A stretch of 64,000 nucleotides of DNA, taken from positions 124,001 through 188,000 of the forward strand of contig CP080408.1 in NCBI GenBank assembly GCA_019448215.1, given 5' to 3'. A model generated the notes under the pieces. It was given only the letters and a program-made list of their open reading frames with translations, searched no databases and was not told where the DNA came from. Numbering within the stretch: position 1 is the first letter of the stretch; the number at the start of each line of letters is the position of its first letter. Source of the DNA: Thalassovita mediterranea. GTDB lineage: Bacteria; Pseudomonadota; Alphaproteobacteria; Caulobacterales; Hyphomonadaceae. This document shows positions 35,921 through 46,376 of this stretch, piece after piece. Both the position numbers and the translations under genes were made by a program.

Positions 35921-36859
35921 TCAGCTTGCCTCAAGCAGGATAACGGCAAAGAGTCCTTTGGCGTCCGTCCATTTGCGGGTCAGCTCCCAGCCAGCACTTT
36001 CCGCCATTCGCGCAAACCGGTCGAGGGCAATCTTGCGGGAATTTTCGGTATGGATCGTCTCGCCTTCCTCGAACTGGAAGGTCCGTCCGGCGACCTCAAC
36101 GCTTTGCGCCTTCATGCTGCGTAGATGCATCTCGATGCGACTGTCAGCGCTGTTCCAGCGCGCTTCGTGCTCAAAGCTGGTGAGATCGAAATTGCCGCCA
36201 AGCTCACGGTTGATCCGGCGTAGCAGGTTCAGATTGAAGTCTGCGGTCACGCCCTTCGCATCATCGTAGGCGGGCACAAGGATGTCAGGCGATTTCGGCT
36301 GATCGAGGCCGATGATGAAACAGGAACCATCGCCAAGGTCCTCACGCGCCGTACGCAGGAAACTGTCGATATCCTTGTCGAGCAGATTGCCCATGGTCGA
36401 GCCTGGGAAGAAGCCTGCACGGCGGCCACCGCCATCGGGAAGGTTGCTGCCAAGGTTGGTGTCCATGAAATCCGCCGCGACGGGGTAGACATCGAGATCG
36501 CCATAGGCGGCTTTCAGCTCGTCGGCCGCGCCCTTCAGGTGCTCGGATGAGATATCGACCGGGACGAAAGCCTTCGGCCGCTCCAGCGCATCGAGCAGGA
36601 TGCGCACCTTTACGAGGCTGCCAGCGCCATATTCCACGATGACAGCGTCGGGTCCGATGGCGTCTGCCATGGCGCCTGCATGCTCATTCAGGATCGTGAG
36701 CTCGGTGCGTGTCGGATAATACTCAGCAAGCTCAGTGATGTCATCGAACAGGCGAGATCCACGTGCATCATAGAGCCAGCGGCTCGGTATCGATTTCTGG
36801 TCGCGCGCAAGGCCCGTCAGAACATCCTGCAGAAAAGGGTCAATTCCAGAGCCGTCCAT
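35921..36859 (-). CDS. egtD: L-histidine N-alpha-methyltransferase EgtD
   Basis: About 312 aa, SAM-dependent. It trimethylates histidine to hercynine, the first step of ergothioneine synthesis. Motifs: SRWLYDARGSRLFDDITEL, YYPTRTELTIL, IVEYGAGSLVKVRILLDAL (SAM loop), FVPVDIS and FFPGSTMGNL; a histidine-binding FNLNLLRRINRELGG block follows. The ATG at 36859 is set by the TAATG overlap with egtB; a longer in-frame version would run inside egtB and is rejected. The pairing with egtB makes the assignment secure. Confidence 0.96.
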   Translation of the reverse strand: MDGSGIDPFLQDVLTGLARDQKSIPSRWLYDARGSRLFDDITELAEYYPTRTELTILNEHAGAMADAIGPDAVIVEYGAGSLVKVRILLDALERPKAFVPVDISSEHLKGAADELKAAYGDLDVYPVAADFMDTNLGSNLPDGGGRRAGFFPGSTMGNLLDKDIDSFLRTAREDLGDGSCFIIGLDQPKSPDILVPAYDDAKGVTADFNLNLLRRINRELGGNFDLTSFEHEARWNSADSRIEMHLRSMKAQSVEVAGRTFQFEEGETIHTENSRKIALDRFARMAESAGWELTRKWTDAKGLFAVILLEAS

Positions 36860-38127
36860 TATGCGTTCCTTGCGAGTCTGACGCCGCAGAACTGCCAGCG
36901 CTTGTCGGGGTGAAAGAAGTTTCGGTAGGTCGGGCGAATGTGGTCTGGCGGCGTCACGCAGGAGCCGCCGCGCAGCACCATCTGGCCGCTCATGAACTTG
37001 CCATTGTATTCGCCAACCGCGCCTTCGGGTGCCTTGAAGCCTGGATAGGGAAGGAATGAACTCGCCGTCCATTCCCATACATCGCCGAAAAGACCGCTCA
37101 GGCCTTCTCCGGTCTGCATGGCGGGACTAAGGCGCCCCGTCCCGGCATCATTGCCTTGTAGATCATGGCCTTCGGCGGCCACTTCCCATTCCGCTTCTGT
37201 GGGCAGGCGTGCGCCCGCCCAGCTCGCATAGGCATCCGCCTCATAGAAACTAACATGTGTGACAGGTGCTTCCGGGTCGACGGGCTGGGCGCCCCGGAGC
37301 GTCATTGTCCACCAGGCGCCGTCCTTGCGGTGCCAGTAGAGCGGCGCCTTCCATCCATTTGACTGGACGCAGGCCCAGCCATCAGAAAGCCAGTGACCCG
37401 GCGCCTCATAACCGCCAGCCTCGATGAATGCGATCCACTCACCATTGCTAACGGCGCGCCCCGCCATCTCGAACGGCTCCAGATACTGTTTGTGGCGTGG
37501 CCCCTCGCAATCATAGTGGAAGCCTTCGCCTTCATGGCCAATCTCGACAAGGCCGCCCTCAAAGCGGTGCCAGTCGAGCGGCTTTGCGCTGCCTTCCATG
37601 AGGCGCGGCTCAGACGGCCGATAAGCTGGCTGCAGCGGGTTCTGGCTGAACAGGTGCAGGATGTCGGTCAGGAACAGCTCCTGATGTTGCTGCTCATGGT
37701 GGAGGCCAAGCGTAACGAGCTCGATCACCTCTGGCGCCGGGTCGCCTGATAGAAGTTCCGCCATGCCCCGATCAACATGCGCGCGGAAGGACATCACTTC
37801 ATCCAGCGTCGGCCGCGTCAGCAAGCCCCTTCGTGGGCGCGGATGGCGGTCACCAATGGCGTCGTAATACGAATTGAAAAGGTATTCGAACGTCTCATCG
37901 AACACCGCGTAGCCTTGAAGGTTTGGCTTCAGCACGAAGCATTCGAAGAACCACGTTACATGGGCAAGGTGCCATTTCGCCGGGCTTGCATCCTCCATCG
38001 ACTGGACGGTCGCGTCGGCATCAGACAATGGCGCGGCAAGCTCTCGGGAATAGGCTCGCACCTGCTCAAAAGCGCGCAGGAGTGTCTTGTCGCCCTTCGA
38101 GACGCCCAACGGACTTGCTGAAAGCAT
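36859..38127 (-). CDS. egtB: Ergothioneine biosynthesis sulfoxide synthase EgtB
   Basis: 422 aa, non-heme iron enzyme that joins hercynine to a thiol with O2. An N-terminal DinB-like helical domain holds the metal site: [12 protein letters not shown] near residue 53 and H144-x3-H148-x-E150 (HHEQQHQE). A C-terminal sulfatase-modifying/FGE-like domain follows ([20 protein letters not shown], then [21 protein letters not shown]). AAGGAG precedes the ATG. It is translationally coupled to egtD by a one-base overlap. No egtA or egtC is present, so either cysteine is used directly or gamma-glutamylcysteine is supplied elsewhere. Divergent from the histidine kinase. Confidence 0.96.
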   Translation of the reverse strand: MLSASPLGVSKGDKTLLRAFEQVRAYSRELAAPLSDADATVQSMEDASPAKWHLAHVTWFFECFVLKPNLQGYAVFDETFEYLFNSYYDAIGDRHPRPRRGLLTRPTLDEVMSFRAHVDRGMAELLSGDPAPEVIELVTLGLHHEQQHQELFLTDILHLFSQNPLQPAYRPSEPRLMEGSAKPLDWHRFEGGLVEIGHEGEGFHYDCEGPRHKQYLEPFEMAGRAVSNGEWIAFIEAGGYEAPGHWLSDGWACVQSNGWKAPLYWHRKDGAWWTMTLRGAQPVDPEAPVTHVSFYEADAYASWAGARLPTEAEWEVAAEGHDLQGNDAGTGRLSPAMQTGEGLSGLFGDVWEWTASSFLPYPGFKAPEGAVGEYNGKFMSGQMVLRGGSCVTPPDHIRPTYRNFFHPDKRWQFCGVRLARNA

Positions 38128-38361
38128 GGCGCGCTCCTTTTGACTGGCAGCTCCGGTCTAACAAACAACTATAGCGCGTGTTCCCGACGGCAATGTGTCA
38201 GTTGTGAAAGGCTTGTGTCCAAACCTGCCTCATCCCTGCGCAACCGGCAGAAAATGCAATGACATCAATGAATGTAGCAGCGCGATCAACCCATTGTTAA
38301 AACTCGGCTCCCAAAGGTTACGCTCAGGTAATATCTCAAACCAATATATACCGGGGTGGCC

Positions 38362-40320
38362 ATGCGTTCAGGCGTTTTCGACAAACTTCCGATACTTGTC
38401 TGCGAAACTGCTGCCGTCCGGAATGAAAGTGGTGAAATCATCGATCTTGAATGGATCGATGCAAATGACCTGATGAATGCGTCCATCCTGCCTGAGGGCG
38501 GCAGCGTCGTCGGTATGCGCATTTTCGAGTTCGATCCCGCCTATCGCGACTCCGAAATGGTGAAGGCCGTTCTGGAATGCCTGAAAACCGGTAAGCCGGG
38601 ATCCCTGGTGACCACGCAGGGCCGCGCAGCGAAGATGCTGAACAAGGTCCTGAAGACCAGCCTCATCCCGACAGAACGGGGTGTGCTATGTTGCTCGCAC
38701 GAGATTACTGACATCGCCCAACAGCGCGACGAGGCCAAGGAACAGGCAGAGCTACTCCGTCTCGCCTGCGACCGCGCGCTGCACGGCATCGCGATCGCTG
38801 CTCATGACGGCGCCATCCTCTACATGAACCCGGTTCTTGAAGATCTCTCGGAGCAGCGCTTCGAGGATGTGGCAGGCCAGCATGTCGATAAACTGATGGG
38901 GACAGGCCAGGCCTATCGTAGCAAGGAACTTCAGGACAAACTCGCAAGCGGCGGCGTCATGCAGCACGTCTCTGACGGAGAGATGCTGACGCCATCAGGC
39001 ACGCGCATCCGCCTGTCCATCGCGCTGAACACAGCCTTCCTCCCTGGCGACTCCCACCCCGTTTACATCCTGCACATTCAGGATGTGCGCGAAGAGCGCC
39101 GCAAGGCCCACGAGCTCCGCGACGCCCTGAACCGCGCCGAACAGGCAACCCGCATGAAGTCGGAATTCCTGGCCAATATGAGCCATGAAATCCGCACCCC
39201 GTTAAATGGCGTGCTGGGCATGGCGCAGACCCTCGTGCACAGCGATCTGACAGGCGTCCAGCGCGAACAGGTCTCCATCATTCTGGATTCCGGCCGCGCC
39301 CTCATGGTGCTTCTGAACGACATTCTGGACCTCTCAAAGATTGAGGCAGGCAAGCTCGACATAACGCCTGTGGCGAGCGACCTTCGTCACAAGCTCAGCA
39401 GCCTGTTCAAGCTTCATGAGGCCCTCGCCGAGGAGAAAGGCATCAAGCTTGAGCTTTTCGTCCACCCAGATGTGCCGTCCAGCCTGACTTTCGATCCGGT
39501 GCGCCTGCGCCAGTGCGTCGGCAACCTCATCTCGAACGCGATCAAGTTCACCGAGCGGGGCAAGGTGATGATTGTCGTGTCGAGCGAACCCGGTGAGGAC
39601 GAGGAAACCCAGAAGATTACCATTCACGTTTCTGATACAGGCTGCGGCATCGCGCAGAACAAGCTGGACCGCATCTTCGACAGCTTCTCGCAGGAAGATG
39701 GCTCGACCACGCGCAAATTCGGCGGCACCGGGCTTGGTCTTTCGATCACGCGCAAGCTAGCCCGCATGATGGGCGGCGATGTTTCCGTCGTCAGCCAGCA
39801 GGGACGAGGGTCTGTTTTCACCCTCACCTTCTCGGCCCAGGATGTTTCTATGCCGTACAGCCCGCAGACCACCAAGACGGTCCAGATCCGCGAGCCGCGA
39901 CCACGCACCAGCCTGTCTGGCTGCCGCGCGCTGGTTGTCGACGACAATGCGATCAATCTGCGCGTCGCAAAGAGCTTTCTGGAACACTACGAGGTCGATG
40001 TGACGCTGGCGGGTGATGGCAATGAAGCGCTCGACAAGCTCAGCCACCAGCCTTTCGACATCGTCCTGATGGACATCCACATGCCGGGCCTCGATGGCGC
40101 CGAAGCTTTCCGGCGGCTGCGCATGTCAGCCAGCCCGAACCGGCTCATCCCTGTTCTCGCGCTCACCGCCGATTCAATGGCGGGCGACCGCGAGCGGTAT
40201 CTGGGCATGGGCTTTGATGGCTATGTCTCGAAACCGATCGATGAACGGTCGCTGGTCACGGCGATGGGCCAGGTACTCAGCATCCAGACATCGGACGAGC
40301 GGCTGCAGGCAGCGATCTAG
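38362..40320 (+). CDS. PAS-containing hybrid sensor histidine kinase/response regulator
   Basis: About 652 aa, no transmembrane helix, so cytoplasmic. One or two PAS-like sensor regions (about 1-130 and 135-245, the latter with ILYMNPVLEDLSEQ) are followed by a short coiled-coil and the dimerisation/phosphoacceptor box SEFLANMSHEIRTPLNG with His275. The ATPase domain has NAIKFTERG, DTGCGIAQ and GGTGLGLSIT. The C-terminal receiver domain has LVVDDN, the acceptor Asp571 in LMDIHMPGLDG and a SKPID end. A GTG at 38356 is an alternative start. No separate output regulator is adjacent, so the phosphorelay partner is elsewhere. Stimulus unknown. Confidence 0.95.
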   Translation: MRSGVFDKLPILVCETAAVRNESGEIIDLEWIDANDLMNASILPEGGSVVGMRIFEFDPAYRDSEMVKAVLECLKTGKPGSLVTTQGRAAKMLNKVLKTSLIPTERGVLCCSHEITDIAQQRDEAKEQAELLRLACDRALHGIAIAAHDGAILYMNPVLEDLSEQRFEDVAGQHVDKLMGTGQAYRSKELQDKLASGGVMQHVSDGEMLTPSGTRIRLSIALNTAFLPGDSHPVYILHIQDVREERRKAHELRDALNRAEQATRMKSEFLANMSHEIRTPLNGVLGMAQTLVHSDLTGVQREQVSIILDSGRALMVLLNDILDLSKIEAGKLDITPVASDLRHKLSSLFKLHEALAEEKGIKLELFVHPDVPSSLTFDPVRLRQCVGNLISNAIKFTERGKVMIVVSSEPGEDEETQKITIHVSDTGCGIAQNKLDRIFDSFSQEDGSTTRKFGGTGLGLSITRKLARMMGGDVSVVSQQGRGSVFTLTFSAQDVSMPYSPQTTKTVQIREPRPRTSLSGCRALVVDDNAINLRVAKSFLEHYEVDVTLAGDGNEALDKLSHQPFDIVLMDIHMPGLDGAEAFRRLRMSASPNRLIPVLALTADSMAGDRERYLGMGFDGYVSKPIDERSLVTAMGQVLSIQTSDERLQAAI

Positions 40321-40336
40321 TCGCCGCCTATAACCA

Positions 40337-41509
40337 TCAAGCGGTTTCGCCGAACAGCTCGCGCCCGATCAGCCAGCGGCGGATTTCTGACGTCCCTGCC
40401 CCGATCTCATAGAGCTTGGCATCGCGCAGCAGACGGCCGGTCGGATACTCATTGATATAGCCATTGCCGCCGAGCAGCTGGATCGCGTCGAGCGCCAGCT
40501 TGGTCGCAAGTTCTGCCGCGTAGAGGATTGCGCCGGCAGCATCTTTACGCGCCGTCTCACCCCGGTCACACGCCTTGGCGACCGTGTAGACATAGGCTTT
40601 GGCGGCATTCATCTGGACATACATATCGGCAAGCTTGCCCTGGACCAGCTGGAACTCGCCGATGGACTGGCCGAACTGTTTGCGGTCGTGAACATAAGGA
40701 ATCACGACGTCCATACAGGCCTGCATGATACCGGTCGGACCAGCTGCGAGAACGGCGCGCTCATAGTCGAGACCGCTCATCAGCACTTCGACGCCGCCAT
40801 TGAGCGGGCCCATGATGTTCTCTTCGGGAACTTCGCAATCTTCAAAGACCAGCTCCCCGGTCTCAGACCCGCGCATACCGAGCTTGTCTAGCTTCTGGGC
40901 GACCGAGAAGCCCTTCATGCCGCGCTCGATGATGAAAGCCGTGATGCCGCGTGACTTCTTCTCAGGTTCCGTCTTCGCATAGACGATCAGCGTGTCGGCG
41001 TCGGGTGAGTTGGTGATCCACATCTTCGAGCCATTGAGGATGTAGCGATCGCCCTTCTTCTCGGCCTTCAGCTTCATCGACACGACGTCAGAGCCTGCAC
41101 CGCTTTCGGACATGGCAAGGCCGCCAAGATGCTCACCGGTGACGAGCTTTTCGAGATAACGCTTCTTCTGGTCGTCATTGCCCCAGCGGCGAAGTTGGTT
41201 CACGCAAAGGTTCGAGTGCGCGCCATAGGAGAGGCCAACCGAAGCAGACGCACGGGAAATTTCTTCCATAGCGACAACGTGCTCGAGATAGCCAAGGCCG
41301 CTACCGCCCCATTCTTCCTCGACAGTGATGCCGAGAAGGCCAAGCTCACCCATTTTAGGAAGGAGATGGCGCGGAAAGACGTCGGTGCGGTCAATTTCTG
41401 CGGCCAGAGGAGCGACGTGATCGGCGGCAAAACTTTTCACCGTATCGCGGATCATGTCGGCGGTTTCGCCAAGATCAAAGTTCAGCGTGGGATATGTGTT
41501 CGGGATCAT
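40337..41509 (-). CDS. ivd: Isovaleryl-CoA dehydrogenase
   Basis: A 390-aa acyl-CoA dehydrogenase with FAD. The catalytic base is Glu250 in [14 protein letters not shown], the position typical of isovaleryl-CoA dehydrogenase; other short-chain dehydrogenases carry it in the later helix. Further marks are [60 protein letters not shown] and [19 protein letters not shown]. It performs the third step of leucine catabolism, feeding the MCC complex encoded 8-15 kb away on the same strand. It is transcribed convergently with the histidine kinase. Confidence 0.94.
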   Translation of the reverse strand: MIPNTYPTLNFDLGETADMIRDTVKSFAADHVAPLAAEIDRTDVFPRHLLPKMGELGLLGITVEEEWGGSGLGYLEHVVAMEEISRASASVGLSYGAHSNLCVNQLRRWGNDDQKKRYLEKLVTGEHLGGLAMSESGAGSDVVSMKLKAEKKGDRYILNGSKMWITNSPDADTLIVYAKTEPEKKSRGITAFIIERGMKGFSVAQKLDKLGMRGSETGELVFEDCEVPEENIMGPLNGGVEVLMSGLDYERAVLAAGPTGIMQACMDVVIPYVHDRKQFGQSIGEFQLVQGKLADMYVQMNAAKAYVYTVAKACDRGETARKDAAGAILYAAELATKLALDAIQLLGGNGYINEYPTGRLLRDAKLYEIGAGTSEIRRWLIGRELFGETA

Positions 41510-41569
41510 GGCGGTGATGTAGCCAAGATTACCCTGATTGCCAATGCGGCGAATGCCCCTTTCTAGGGC

Positions 41570-43171
41570 CTAGTCTTCCTTCTTCTTGCCCGGGAAGATT
41601 GCCTTGAAGCAGTAGTAGGCCATCACGACGAAGACGAGGCCGCCAAGAAGCATCAGGAATGGCGGCAGGTAAGCCATCAGTTCCGTGTCGGCCTGACGCT
41701 CCATGCCAAACCAGCCAAACTCGCCAGCACCGCCATAGGTGAACAGACCTGCACCAACCAGCGCGAGCACGCCAAACAGCAGCGTTTCGAGCGGGCCTTC
41801 CTTGGTCTCGTCATCGTCCTTGCGGCCTTCAGACAGCCACACATCAGACGGGCGCAGATCGTCGATCAGGATACGGCCGCGCTCATCCTTGTACTCGCCC
41901 TCTTCCATGTCATCGGTGTCTTCAACGCTCAGCGGTTCGGACACAATGTCGAAGTCTTCGGTCTGGAAGGCGTCTGCGCGAAGATCTTCGTTTTCTTTCT
42001 CGGCGCGATCAGAGTCAACCACATCCTCGCTGGAGGCAGAGCCGGCTGCGACGTCTTTTGCCTCGACGATCTCGGCGTCCTGAGGCTGGTCATCTTCGTC
42101 GGCTTTATCCTCTGCTTCGGCAGATGCATCGTCGGCAGATTCCTCGTCGCTTTCGTCCGTCTGAACCTGCTCAGCAGGCGGCACGATCAGGTCGAAGGGG
42201 GATGATTTTGGCCTTTCAGCTTCCTCAGCCGGCTTCTCTTCAACATCATTGTCGGCACTGATCGAGAAGATTTTCTTGTCTTCGTCCTCTACGGTCTCAT
42301 CGGTATCAGCCTGGTCCTCTTCAGGAACAGCTGCCGTCTCGAGCTCTTCAGCCATGTCCGCATCGACTTCGAGATCGCCGCGCACATCTTCATTGGCGGC
42401 AGAGGTGCCAGCAAGCGCGGACACTGCAGCGCGGATATCGTCGACGCTCTTCTCGTCATCCTCGCGGGCACGGTCGAGATCGGTTTCGAGCTCTGCCGTC
42501 TCGGCGTCGTCGTGATCTTCTTCTTCACCGAGGATGCGGGTCAGGCGGTCTTTCACGTGACGCGCCGCGGCTTCGGTGGAGATTTCTTCGTCAATCTGGT
42601 CGTTGGCCGGATTGCCTGGGACCTGGAACGCCATCTGTACCTGCCGGCGATAGCGATCAGTCTCCTCGATATCTACGAGTGGGCGGAAGTGGCTGCTGGA
42701 CGCGTGCGGGACGGGTCCATCTATTTTCAGGAAGAGCGCTTTCTCGTCTGCGCGGCGACGAACGAGCGGATCAACAACCATGTCGCGCTGGCCAACGCGG
42801 GCCTTGCGCCAGCTTTCCATCGCCCATGCCGCTTTCAGCTTGTTGCCAGCATTGATGCTGGCCAGAACGTCTGAGCTTTCGAATTGGGTGATGCCAATAT
42901 TGAAGGCGAACGAAACGAGGGCGTCGAATTCATTCTGCGACACCGGTACGAGCAACAGCTGGTTGAGCGCTTCCTCGATCGGCGGCAGGTCGAACTCTGA
43001 CAGGATGGCCTTGGCTTCGGTTTCGGTAATTTTCAGACCTTCGCGCGCTGCCTTGGTGTGGCCATAGCCAATCACCCAGCGCCCGTCCGGCAGCTTGCGG
43101 GACTCCGAACGGAACCCCTCATACGCCATGATGAGCTTGAGACCCGCGTCTGATGTACGAAGTTCTGACAC
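41570..43171 (-). CDS. spmX: SpmX-like polarity protein: degenerate muramidase domain, acidic linker, two membrane helices
   Basis: About 533 aa. The N-terminal phage-lysozyme (GH24-like) domain spans residues about 5-150 (AYEGFRSESRKLPDGRWVIGYGHT, then NEFDALVSFAFNIGI and VVDPLVRRRADEK). The Glu of the active site (E18) is kept, but the positions of the T4-lysozyme Asp and Thr are Leu27 and Val33. About 280 residues of Asp/Glu-rich, low-complexity linker follow, then two hydrophobic helices near the C-terminus (LETLLFGVLALVGAGLF, FLMLLGGLVFVVMAYYCF). This is the architecture of Caulobacter SpmX, which recruits the kinase DivJ to the stalked pole; that protein is about 430 aa, so the linker here is longer. 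GTG 43171 has TTGGAG upstream; ATG 43201 is an alternative. Confidence 0.85.
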   Translation of the reverse strand: MSELRTSDAGLKLIMAYEGFRSESRKLPDGRWVIGYGHTKAAREGLKITETEAKAILSEFDLPPIEEALNQLLLVPVSQNEFDALVSFAFNIGITQFESSDVLASINAGNKLKAAWAMESWRKARVGQRDMVVDPLVRRRADEKALFLKIDGPVPHASSSHFRPLVDIEETDRYRRQVQMAFQVPGNPANDQIDEEISTEAAARHVKDRLTRILGEEEDHDDAETAELETDLDRAREDDEKSVDDIRAAVSALAGTSAANEDVRGDLEVDADMAEELETAAVPEEDQADTDETVEDEDKKIFSISADNDVEEKPAEEAERPKSSPFDLIVPPAEQVQTDESDEESADDASAEAEDKADEDDQPQDAEIVEAKDVAAGSASSEDVVDSDRAEKENEDLRADAFQTEDFDIVSEPLSVEDTDDMEEGEYKDERGRILIDDLRPSDVWLSEGRKDDDETKEGPLETLLFGVLALVGAGLFTYGGAGEFGWFGMERQADTELMAYLPPFLMLLGGLVFVVMAYYCFKAIFPGKKKED

Positions 43172-43245
43172 AGTAAATTGCTCCAAACCGATACAATGCA
43201 TTCTGACACTGCAAGTCGCAGGCCGGGCGGCCAGACGAAGCTACC

Positions 43246-44637
43246 TTAGACCAGGATAAGGGTCGCAAGGCCGAGGAAGCTGAAGAACGCCATAATATCT
43301 GTAAGTGTCAGAACGAAGACCGATGAGGCAACTGCAGGGTCTGCGCCCGCGCGCTTCAGGGTCAGCGGCACAACGATCCCGGAAAAGCCTGCCCAGATGA
43401 ACGTGGCAAACATGGCGATGGATATGGTGAGGCTCAGCTCAGGGCTCCGGAACCAGACGAAGGCTATGATACCCACGCCGATCGCAAAGATCACGCCATT
43501 TGCTAGCCCGGTCAGCGTTTCACGCAGGATTGCCCGTCTTCCGGCATCCCCTTCCATCTCGCGCTCGGCAATTGCGCGCACAGCAACGGCCAGACCCTGG
43601 CTGCCGGCATTACCGCCAAGCGCCGCGACGACGGGCATCAGGATGGCAAGCTGCACAACCTGATCGAGCACGCCTTCAAAGATGGCGATGATCGCCGAGG
43701 CGATAAACGCCGTCACAAGGTTCACCGCCAGCCACGGCGCGCGCGACTTTACAGAGTCGAGCACCGTGTCAGAACCGTCGGCTGCGTTCACGCCTGAGAG
43801 CGCAAGAAGGTCTTCGGTGTTTTCTTCCTGAATGACGTCGACGACGTCATCGACGGTCAGCATGCCGATCAGACGGCCATTGTCGTCGGTGACCGGCGCC
43901 GAGGCGAGCGAGTATTTCTGGAACTGGTAGGCGGCTTCTTCCTGGTCCATCTCGACCCGGATATCAGACTCCACCTCTTCCATGATGTCGGACAGGTTCA
44001 CGTCCCGCGGCGTGCGCAGCAGCGTCGCCAGCGGCACCTGGCCCTTCAGTTTGTGGGCCGGGTCGATGACGTAAACTTCAAAGAATTCAGCAGGCAGGTC
44101 GTCGGCATGCTCACGCGCATGATCGATGGTGTGCCCCACTGTCCAGAACTCAGGCGCGGCGAAATACTCGCGCTGCATGAGACGGCCAGCAGTCTCTTCC
44201 TCATAGGCAAAGCCCTGCTCGAGCGAGGCGCGGTCTTCAGGCGCCAGCTCCTCAAGGATGCGTTCACGCCGCTCTTCCTCAAGGTCTTCGAGAATCGTGG
44301 TGACGTCATCTGAATCGAGTTCACCAAGCACGGCCGCGACCGCGTCGTCTGGCAGGACTTCGACAGCTTCTTCGCGGTATTCGTCGCGCAGCTCGATAAT
44401 GATGCTGGTCGGCAGCTGGCCGCCGAGAAGGTCCACGCAGGCGGCGAAATCGTCGCCGGACAATTGCTCGAGGAGGTCAGCAGCATCAGCCGGGTGGAGG
44501 CGCCCCAGAAGCCGGGCCAGCCAGCGCGTGTCGCGATCCCAGACCGCATCGCGCACATCCTGCACATAGTCGAGGTGTGCCTCGCGCCCGGGCTCATCTG
44601 ATGTATCTGTCTGGCTGGTTTGCGGCAGATCGGACAT
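43246..44637 (-). CDS. mgtE: Magnesium transporter MgtE
   Basis: A 463-aa Mg2+ channel of the inner membrane. The N-terminal domain of helical repeats ([34 protein letters not shown]) is followed by two CBS domains (residues about 140-265, including [25 protein letters not shown]). Five membrane helices come next, with [22 protein letters not shown] as the pore motif. Cytosolic Mg2+ is known to gate this family through the N and CBS domains. GAGAGG precedes the ATG. No Mg-sensing leader is evident in the 59 bases between this start and the tRNA gene. Confidence 0.96.
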   Translation of the reverse strand: MSDLPQTSQTDTSDEPGREAHLDYVQDVRDAVWDRDTRWLARLLGRLHPADAADLLEQLSGDDFAACVDLLGGQLPTSIIIELRDEYREEAVEVLPDDAVAAVLGELDSDDVTTILEDLEEERRERILEELAPEDRASLEQGFAYEEETAGRLMQREYFAAPEFWTVGHTIDHAREHADDLPAEFFEVYVIDPAHKLKGQVPLATLLRTPRDVNLSDIMEEVESDIRVEMDQEEAAYQFQKYSLASAPVTDDNGRLIGMLTVDDVVDVIQEENTEDLLALSGVNAADGSDTVLDSVKSRAPWLAVNLVTAFIASAIIAIFEGVLDQVVQLAILMPVVAALGGNAGSQGLAVAVRAIAEREMEGDAGRRAILRETLTGLANGVIFAIGVGIIAFVWFRSPELSLTISIAMFATFIWAGFSGIVVPLTLKRAGADPAVASSVFVLTLTDIMAFFSFLGLATLILV

Positions 44638-44696
44638 GGGGCCTCTCCATCGTTCCGGACGGCTCTGGCGCCCTCGCTGCCTGTCTTCCCCAGGGA

Positions 44697-44781
44697 TGGT
44701 GCGGTCGAGAGGACTCGAACCTCCACGGATTGCTCCACAGCGACCTCAACGCTGCGCGTCTACCAGTTCCGCCACGACCGC
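44697..44781 (-). tRNA. tRNA-Leu (anticodon GAG)
   Basis: 85 bases including an encoded CCA. The acceptor stem GCGGTCG pairs with CGACCGC, followed by discriminator A. The anticodon arm CAGCG-TTGAGGT-CGCTG gives GAG. A long variable arm (type II) and the T-loop GGTTCGAGTCC are present. It lies between mgtE and lipB and is transcribed with mgtE's direction. Confidence 0.97.
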
Positions 44782-44843
44782 ACTGGATCCCTACGGGAAG
44801 TCCGCGCGGTATAAGTGCGCAAAGTAGCTTTGTGAAGCCCCGC

Positions 44844-45566
44844 ATGCACCTCTATATGCGCGAAATGACAGATTTTCCTGCAGTTGAATGGGCCGTCAGC
44901 GACAAGCCGGTCAGTTATGAAGCCGCTATCGCCTTCATGGAGCGCCGTGTCAGGGCGATCCGCGATGAAGGTGCCCCCGAACTGGTCTGGCTGCTTGAGC
45001 ATCCCCCGCTCTACACCGCGGGCACCAGTGCCAAGCCGCATGACCTCAAGGATGCGAATCGCTTCCCCGTCCATGAGACGAGCCGCGGCGGCCAATACAC
45101 CTATCACGGCCCCGGCCAGCGTGTGGCGTATGTCATGCTTGATGTCGCCGCGCGTGGCCGCGATGTGCGTGACTTCGTCGCCAAGCTAGAAGCCTGGGTC
45201 ATCGGCGCGCTGGATGAGTTCAACGTGAAAGGCGAGGTCCGCTGCGGACGTGTTGGCGTCTGGGTTGACCGGTCATCGCCCGGCGCCCCGGTGCGCGAAG
45301 ACAAGATCGCCGCCATAGGCCTCCGTCTGAAAAGGTGGGTCAGTTTCCACGGCATCAGCCTGAACGTCGAACCTGATCTCACCCATTTTGAAGGCATCAC
45401 GCCATGCGGGATCTCAGATGATGGCCTCGGCGTCACCAGCCTTGTCGACCTCGGCCTGCCGGTCACGATGGATGATGCCGATGTTGCGCTGAAGAAGGCT
45501 TTTCGCAACGTCTTCCTGTCTGAACTGGAAGACGTCCCTGCCCCACTTCGCGATCAGGACGCGTAA
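44844..45566 (+). CDS. lipB: Octanoyltransferase LipB
   Basis: About 240 aa. LipB moves octanoyl groups from ACP to lipoyl domains of dehydrogenase complexes. The motifs are [28 protein letters not shown], the Lys in [24 protein letters not shown] and the catalytic Cys in EGITPCGI. The frame is open far upstream through the tRNA region, so the start must be local: ATG 44844 has GTGAAG upstream, while 44856 and 44865 are alternatives. LipA is not in the window. Its stop overlaps the convergent membrane protein gene by 13 bases. Confidence 0.95.
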   Translation: MHLYMREMTDFPAVEWAVSDKPVSYEAAIAFMERRVRAIRDEGAPELVWLLEHPPLYTAGTSAKPHDLKDANRFPVHETSRGGQYTYHGPGQRVAYVMLDVAARGRDVRDFVAKLEAWVIGALDEFNVKGEVRCGRVGVWVDRSSPGAPVREDKIAAIGLRLKRWVSFHGISLNVEPDLTHFEGITPCGISDDGLGVTSLVDLGLPVTMDDADVALKKAFRNVFLSELEDVPAPLRDQDA

Positions 45567-46357
45567 GGCCGCCGGTCGGCTGCGGGCCATGACTGGCCAC
45601 CATTTGGCGGATAGTTGCCAAAGTAAGGCACCCGCGCAACCCACATCAGGCTCCAGATCGCGAGCAGACCGCTTAGCGGGATCATCACATTCTGGATCAT
45701 CGGTGCTGCAGCTTTCAGCACGACCTCGGTCTTAGGATCCATAGGCTGATCGAGATTCGGGCCTCCGCGACCACCGGGAGGACCGCCGCGGCCACGGCGC
45801 TGCTGTTGCTGGGCGCTTTCACCGCCGCCTTCAGCTTCAGCCTTTGCGCGCGCTGCCTCTCGCTCTGCGCGCCGGCGCTCGCGGAAGGCGTCCGGATCAG
45901 CAAGATAGTCCTGACGCATCTCGAACTGCTTGTCATAGCTCTTCGCGGAACTCTGCGCCGTCATGACGAAAACCGCGCATCCAATGATGAGCGGCACCAG
46001 AGGCAGGATCGCCAGCAGCGGCGTCTTGCCCGCATCGTTCAGGCGCCGCGAATGGATCACATAGGACATCAGCGTCGTGACGATGAAAACCACCGGCGTC
46101 GCATAAGTACCGAAAGTCGAAACGCCGCTGCCATCGCCGCCGGCCAGGTTCAGAACCAGTGCGATCGTGAACGGCACCACGATGATCATCGCCTGCAGCG
46201 TGAACAGCAGCGTCCAGGCTCGCGTGAAGTGGAGCCGCGGCGACTCACCCGTCGGGTCGAACAGGGTCTGCAGCCAGTTCATGTTCTGCGGCAGCTCTCG
46301 CTCATCCGTCAGCCACGGGCGCTTTGGGTCGACTACGTTCTCAGTGGTAACAGACAT
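45554..46357 (-). CDS. DUF805-like membrane protein with RGG-rich insert
   Basis: 267 aa with about four hydrophobic helices: two near residues 48-72, one at 84-104 followed by [23 protein letters not shown], and one near 225-245. The RRLNDAGK segment resembles DUF805. Between the third and fourth helices lies a cytosolic insert: a charged coiled-coil ([19 protein letters not shown]), Gln-rich QQQQ, then Arg/Gly-rich [11 protein letters not shown]. Such a low-complexity loop is unusual for the family and may bind nucleic acid or phase-separate (speculation). Function unknown. Its promoter region carries an ATAAACG repeat pair. Confidence 0.75.
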   Translation of the reverse strand: MSVTTENVVDPKRPWLTDERELPQNMNWLQTLFDPTGESPRLHFTRAWTLLFTLQAMIIVVPFTIALVLNLAGGDGSGVSTFGTYATPVVFIVTTLMSYVIHSRRLNDAGKTPLLAILPLVPLIIGCAVFVMTAQSSAKSYDKQFEMRQDYLADPDAFRERRRAEREAARAKAEAEGGGESAQQQQRRGRGGPPGGRGGPNLDQPMDPKTEVVLKAAAPMIQNVMIPLSGLLAIWSLMWVARVPYFGNYPPNGGQSWPAADRRPYAS

Positions 46358-46376
46358 TCTGGATAGCTTTCGCGTC

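Noticed and set aside
42249..42515. Ser/Ala-rich short frame antisense to the acidic SpmX linker
   Set aside because: The repeats come from the GAx codons of the linker read backwards; not a gene.
44577..44843. Upstream part of the open frame leading to lipB
   Set aside because: It would read through the tRNA-Leu gene and mgtE start; LipB homologues begin near 44844.
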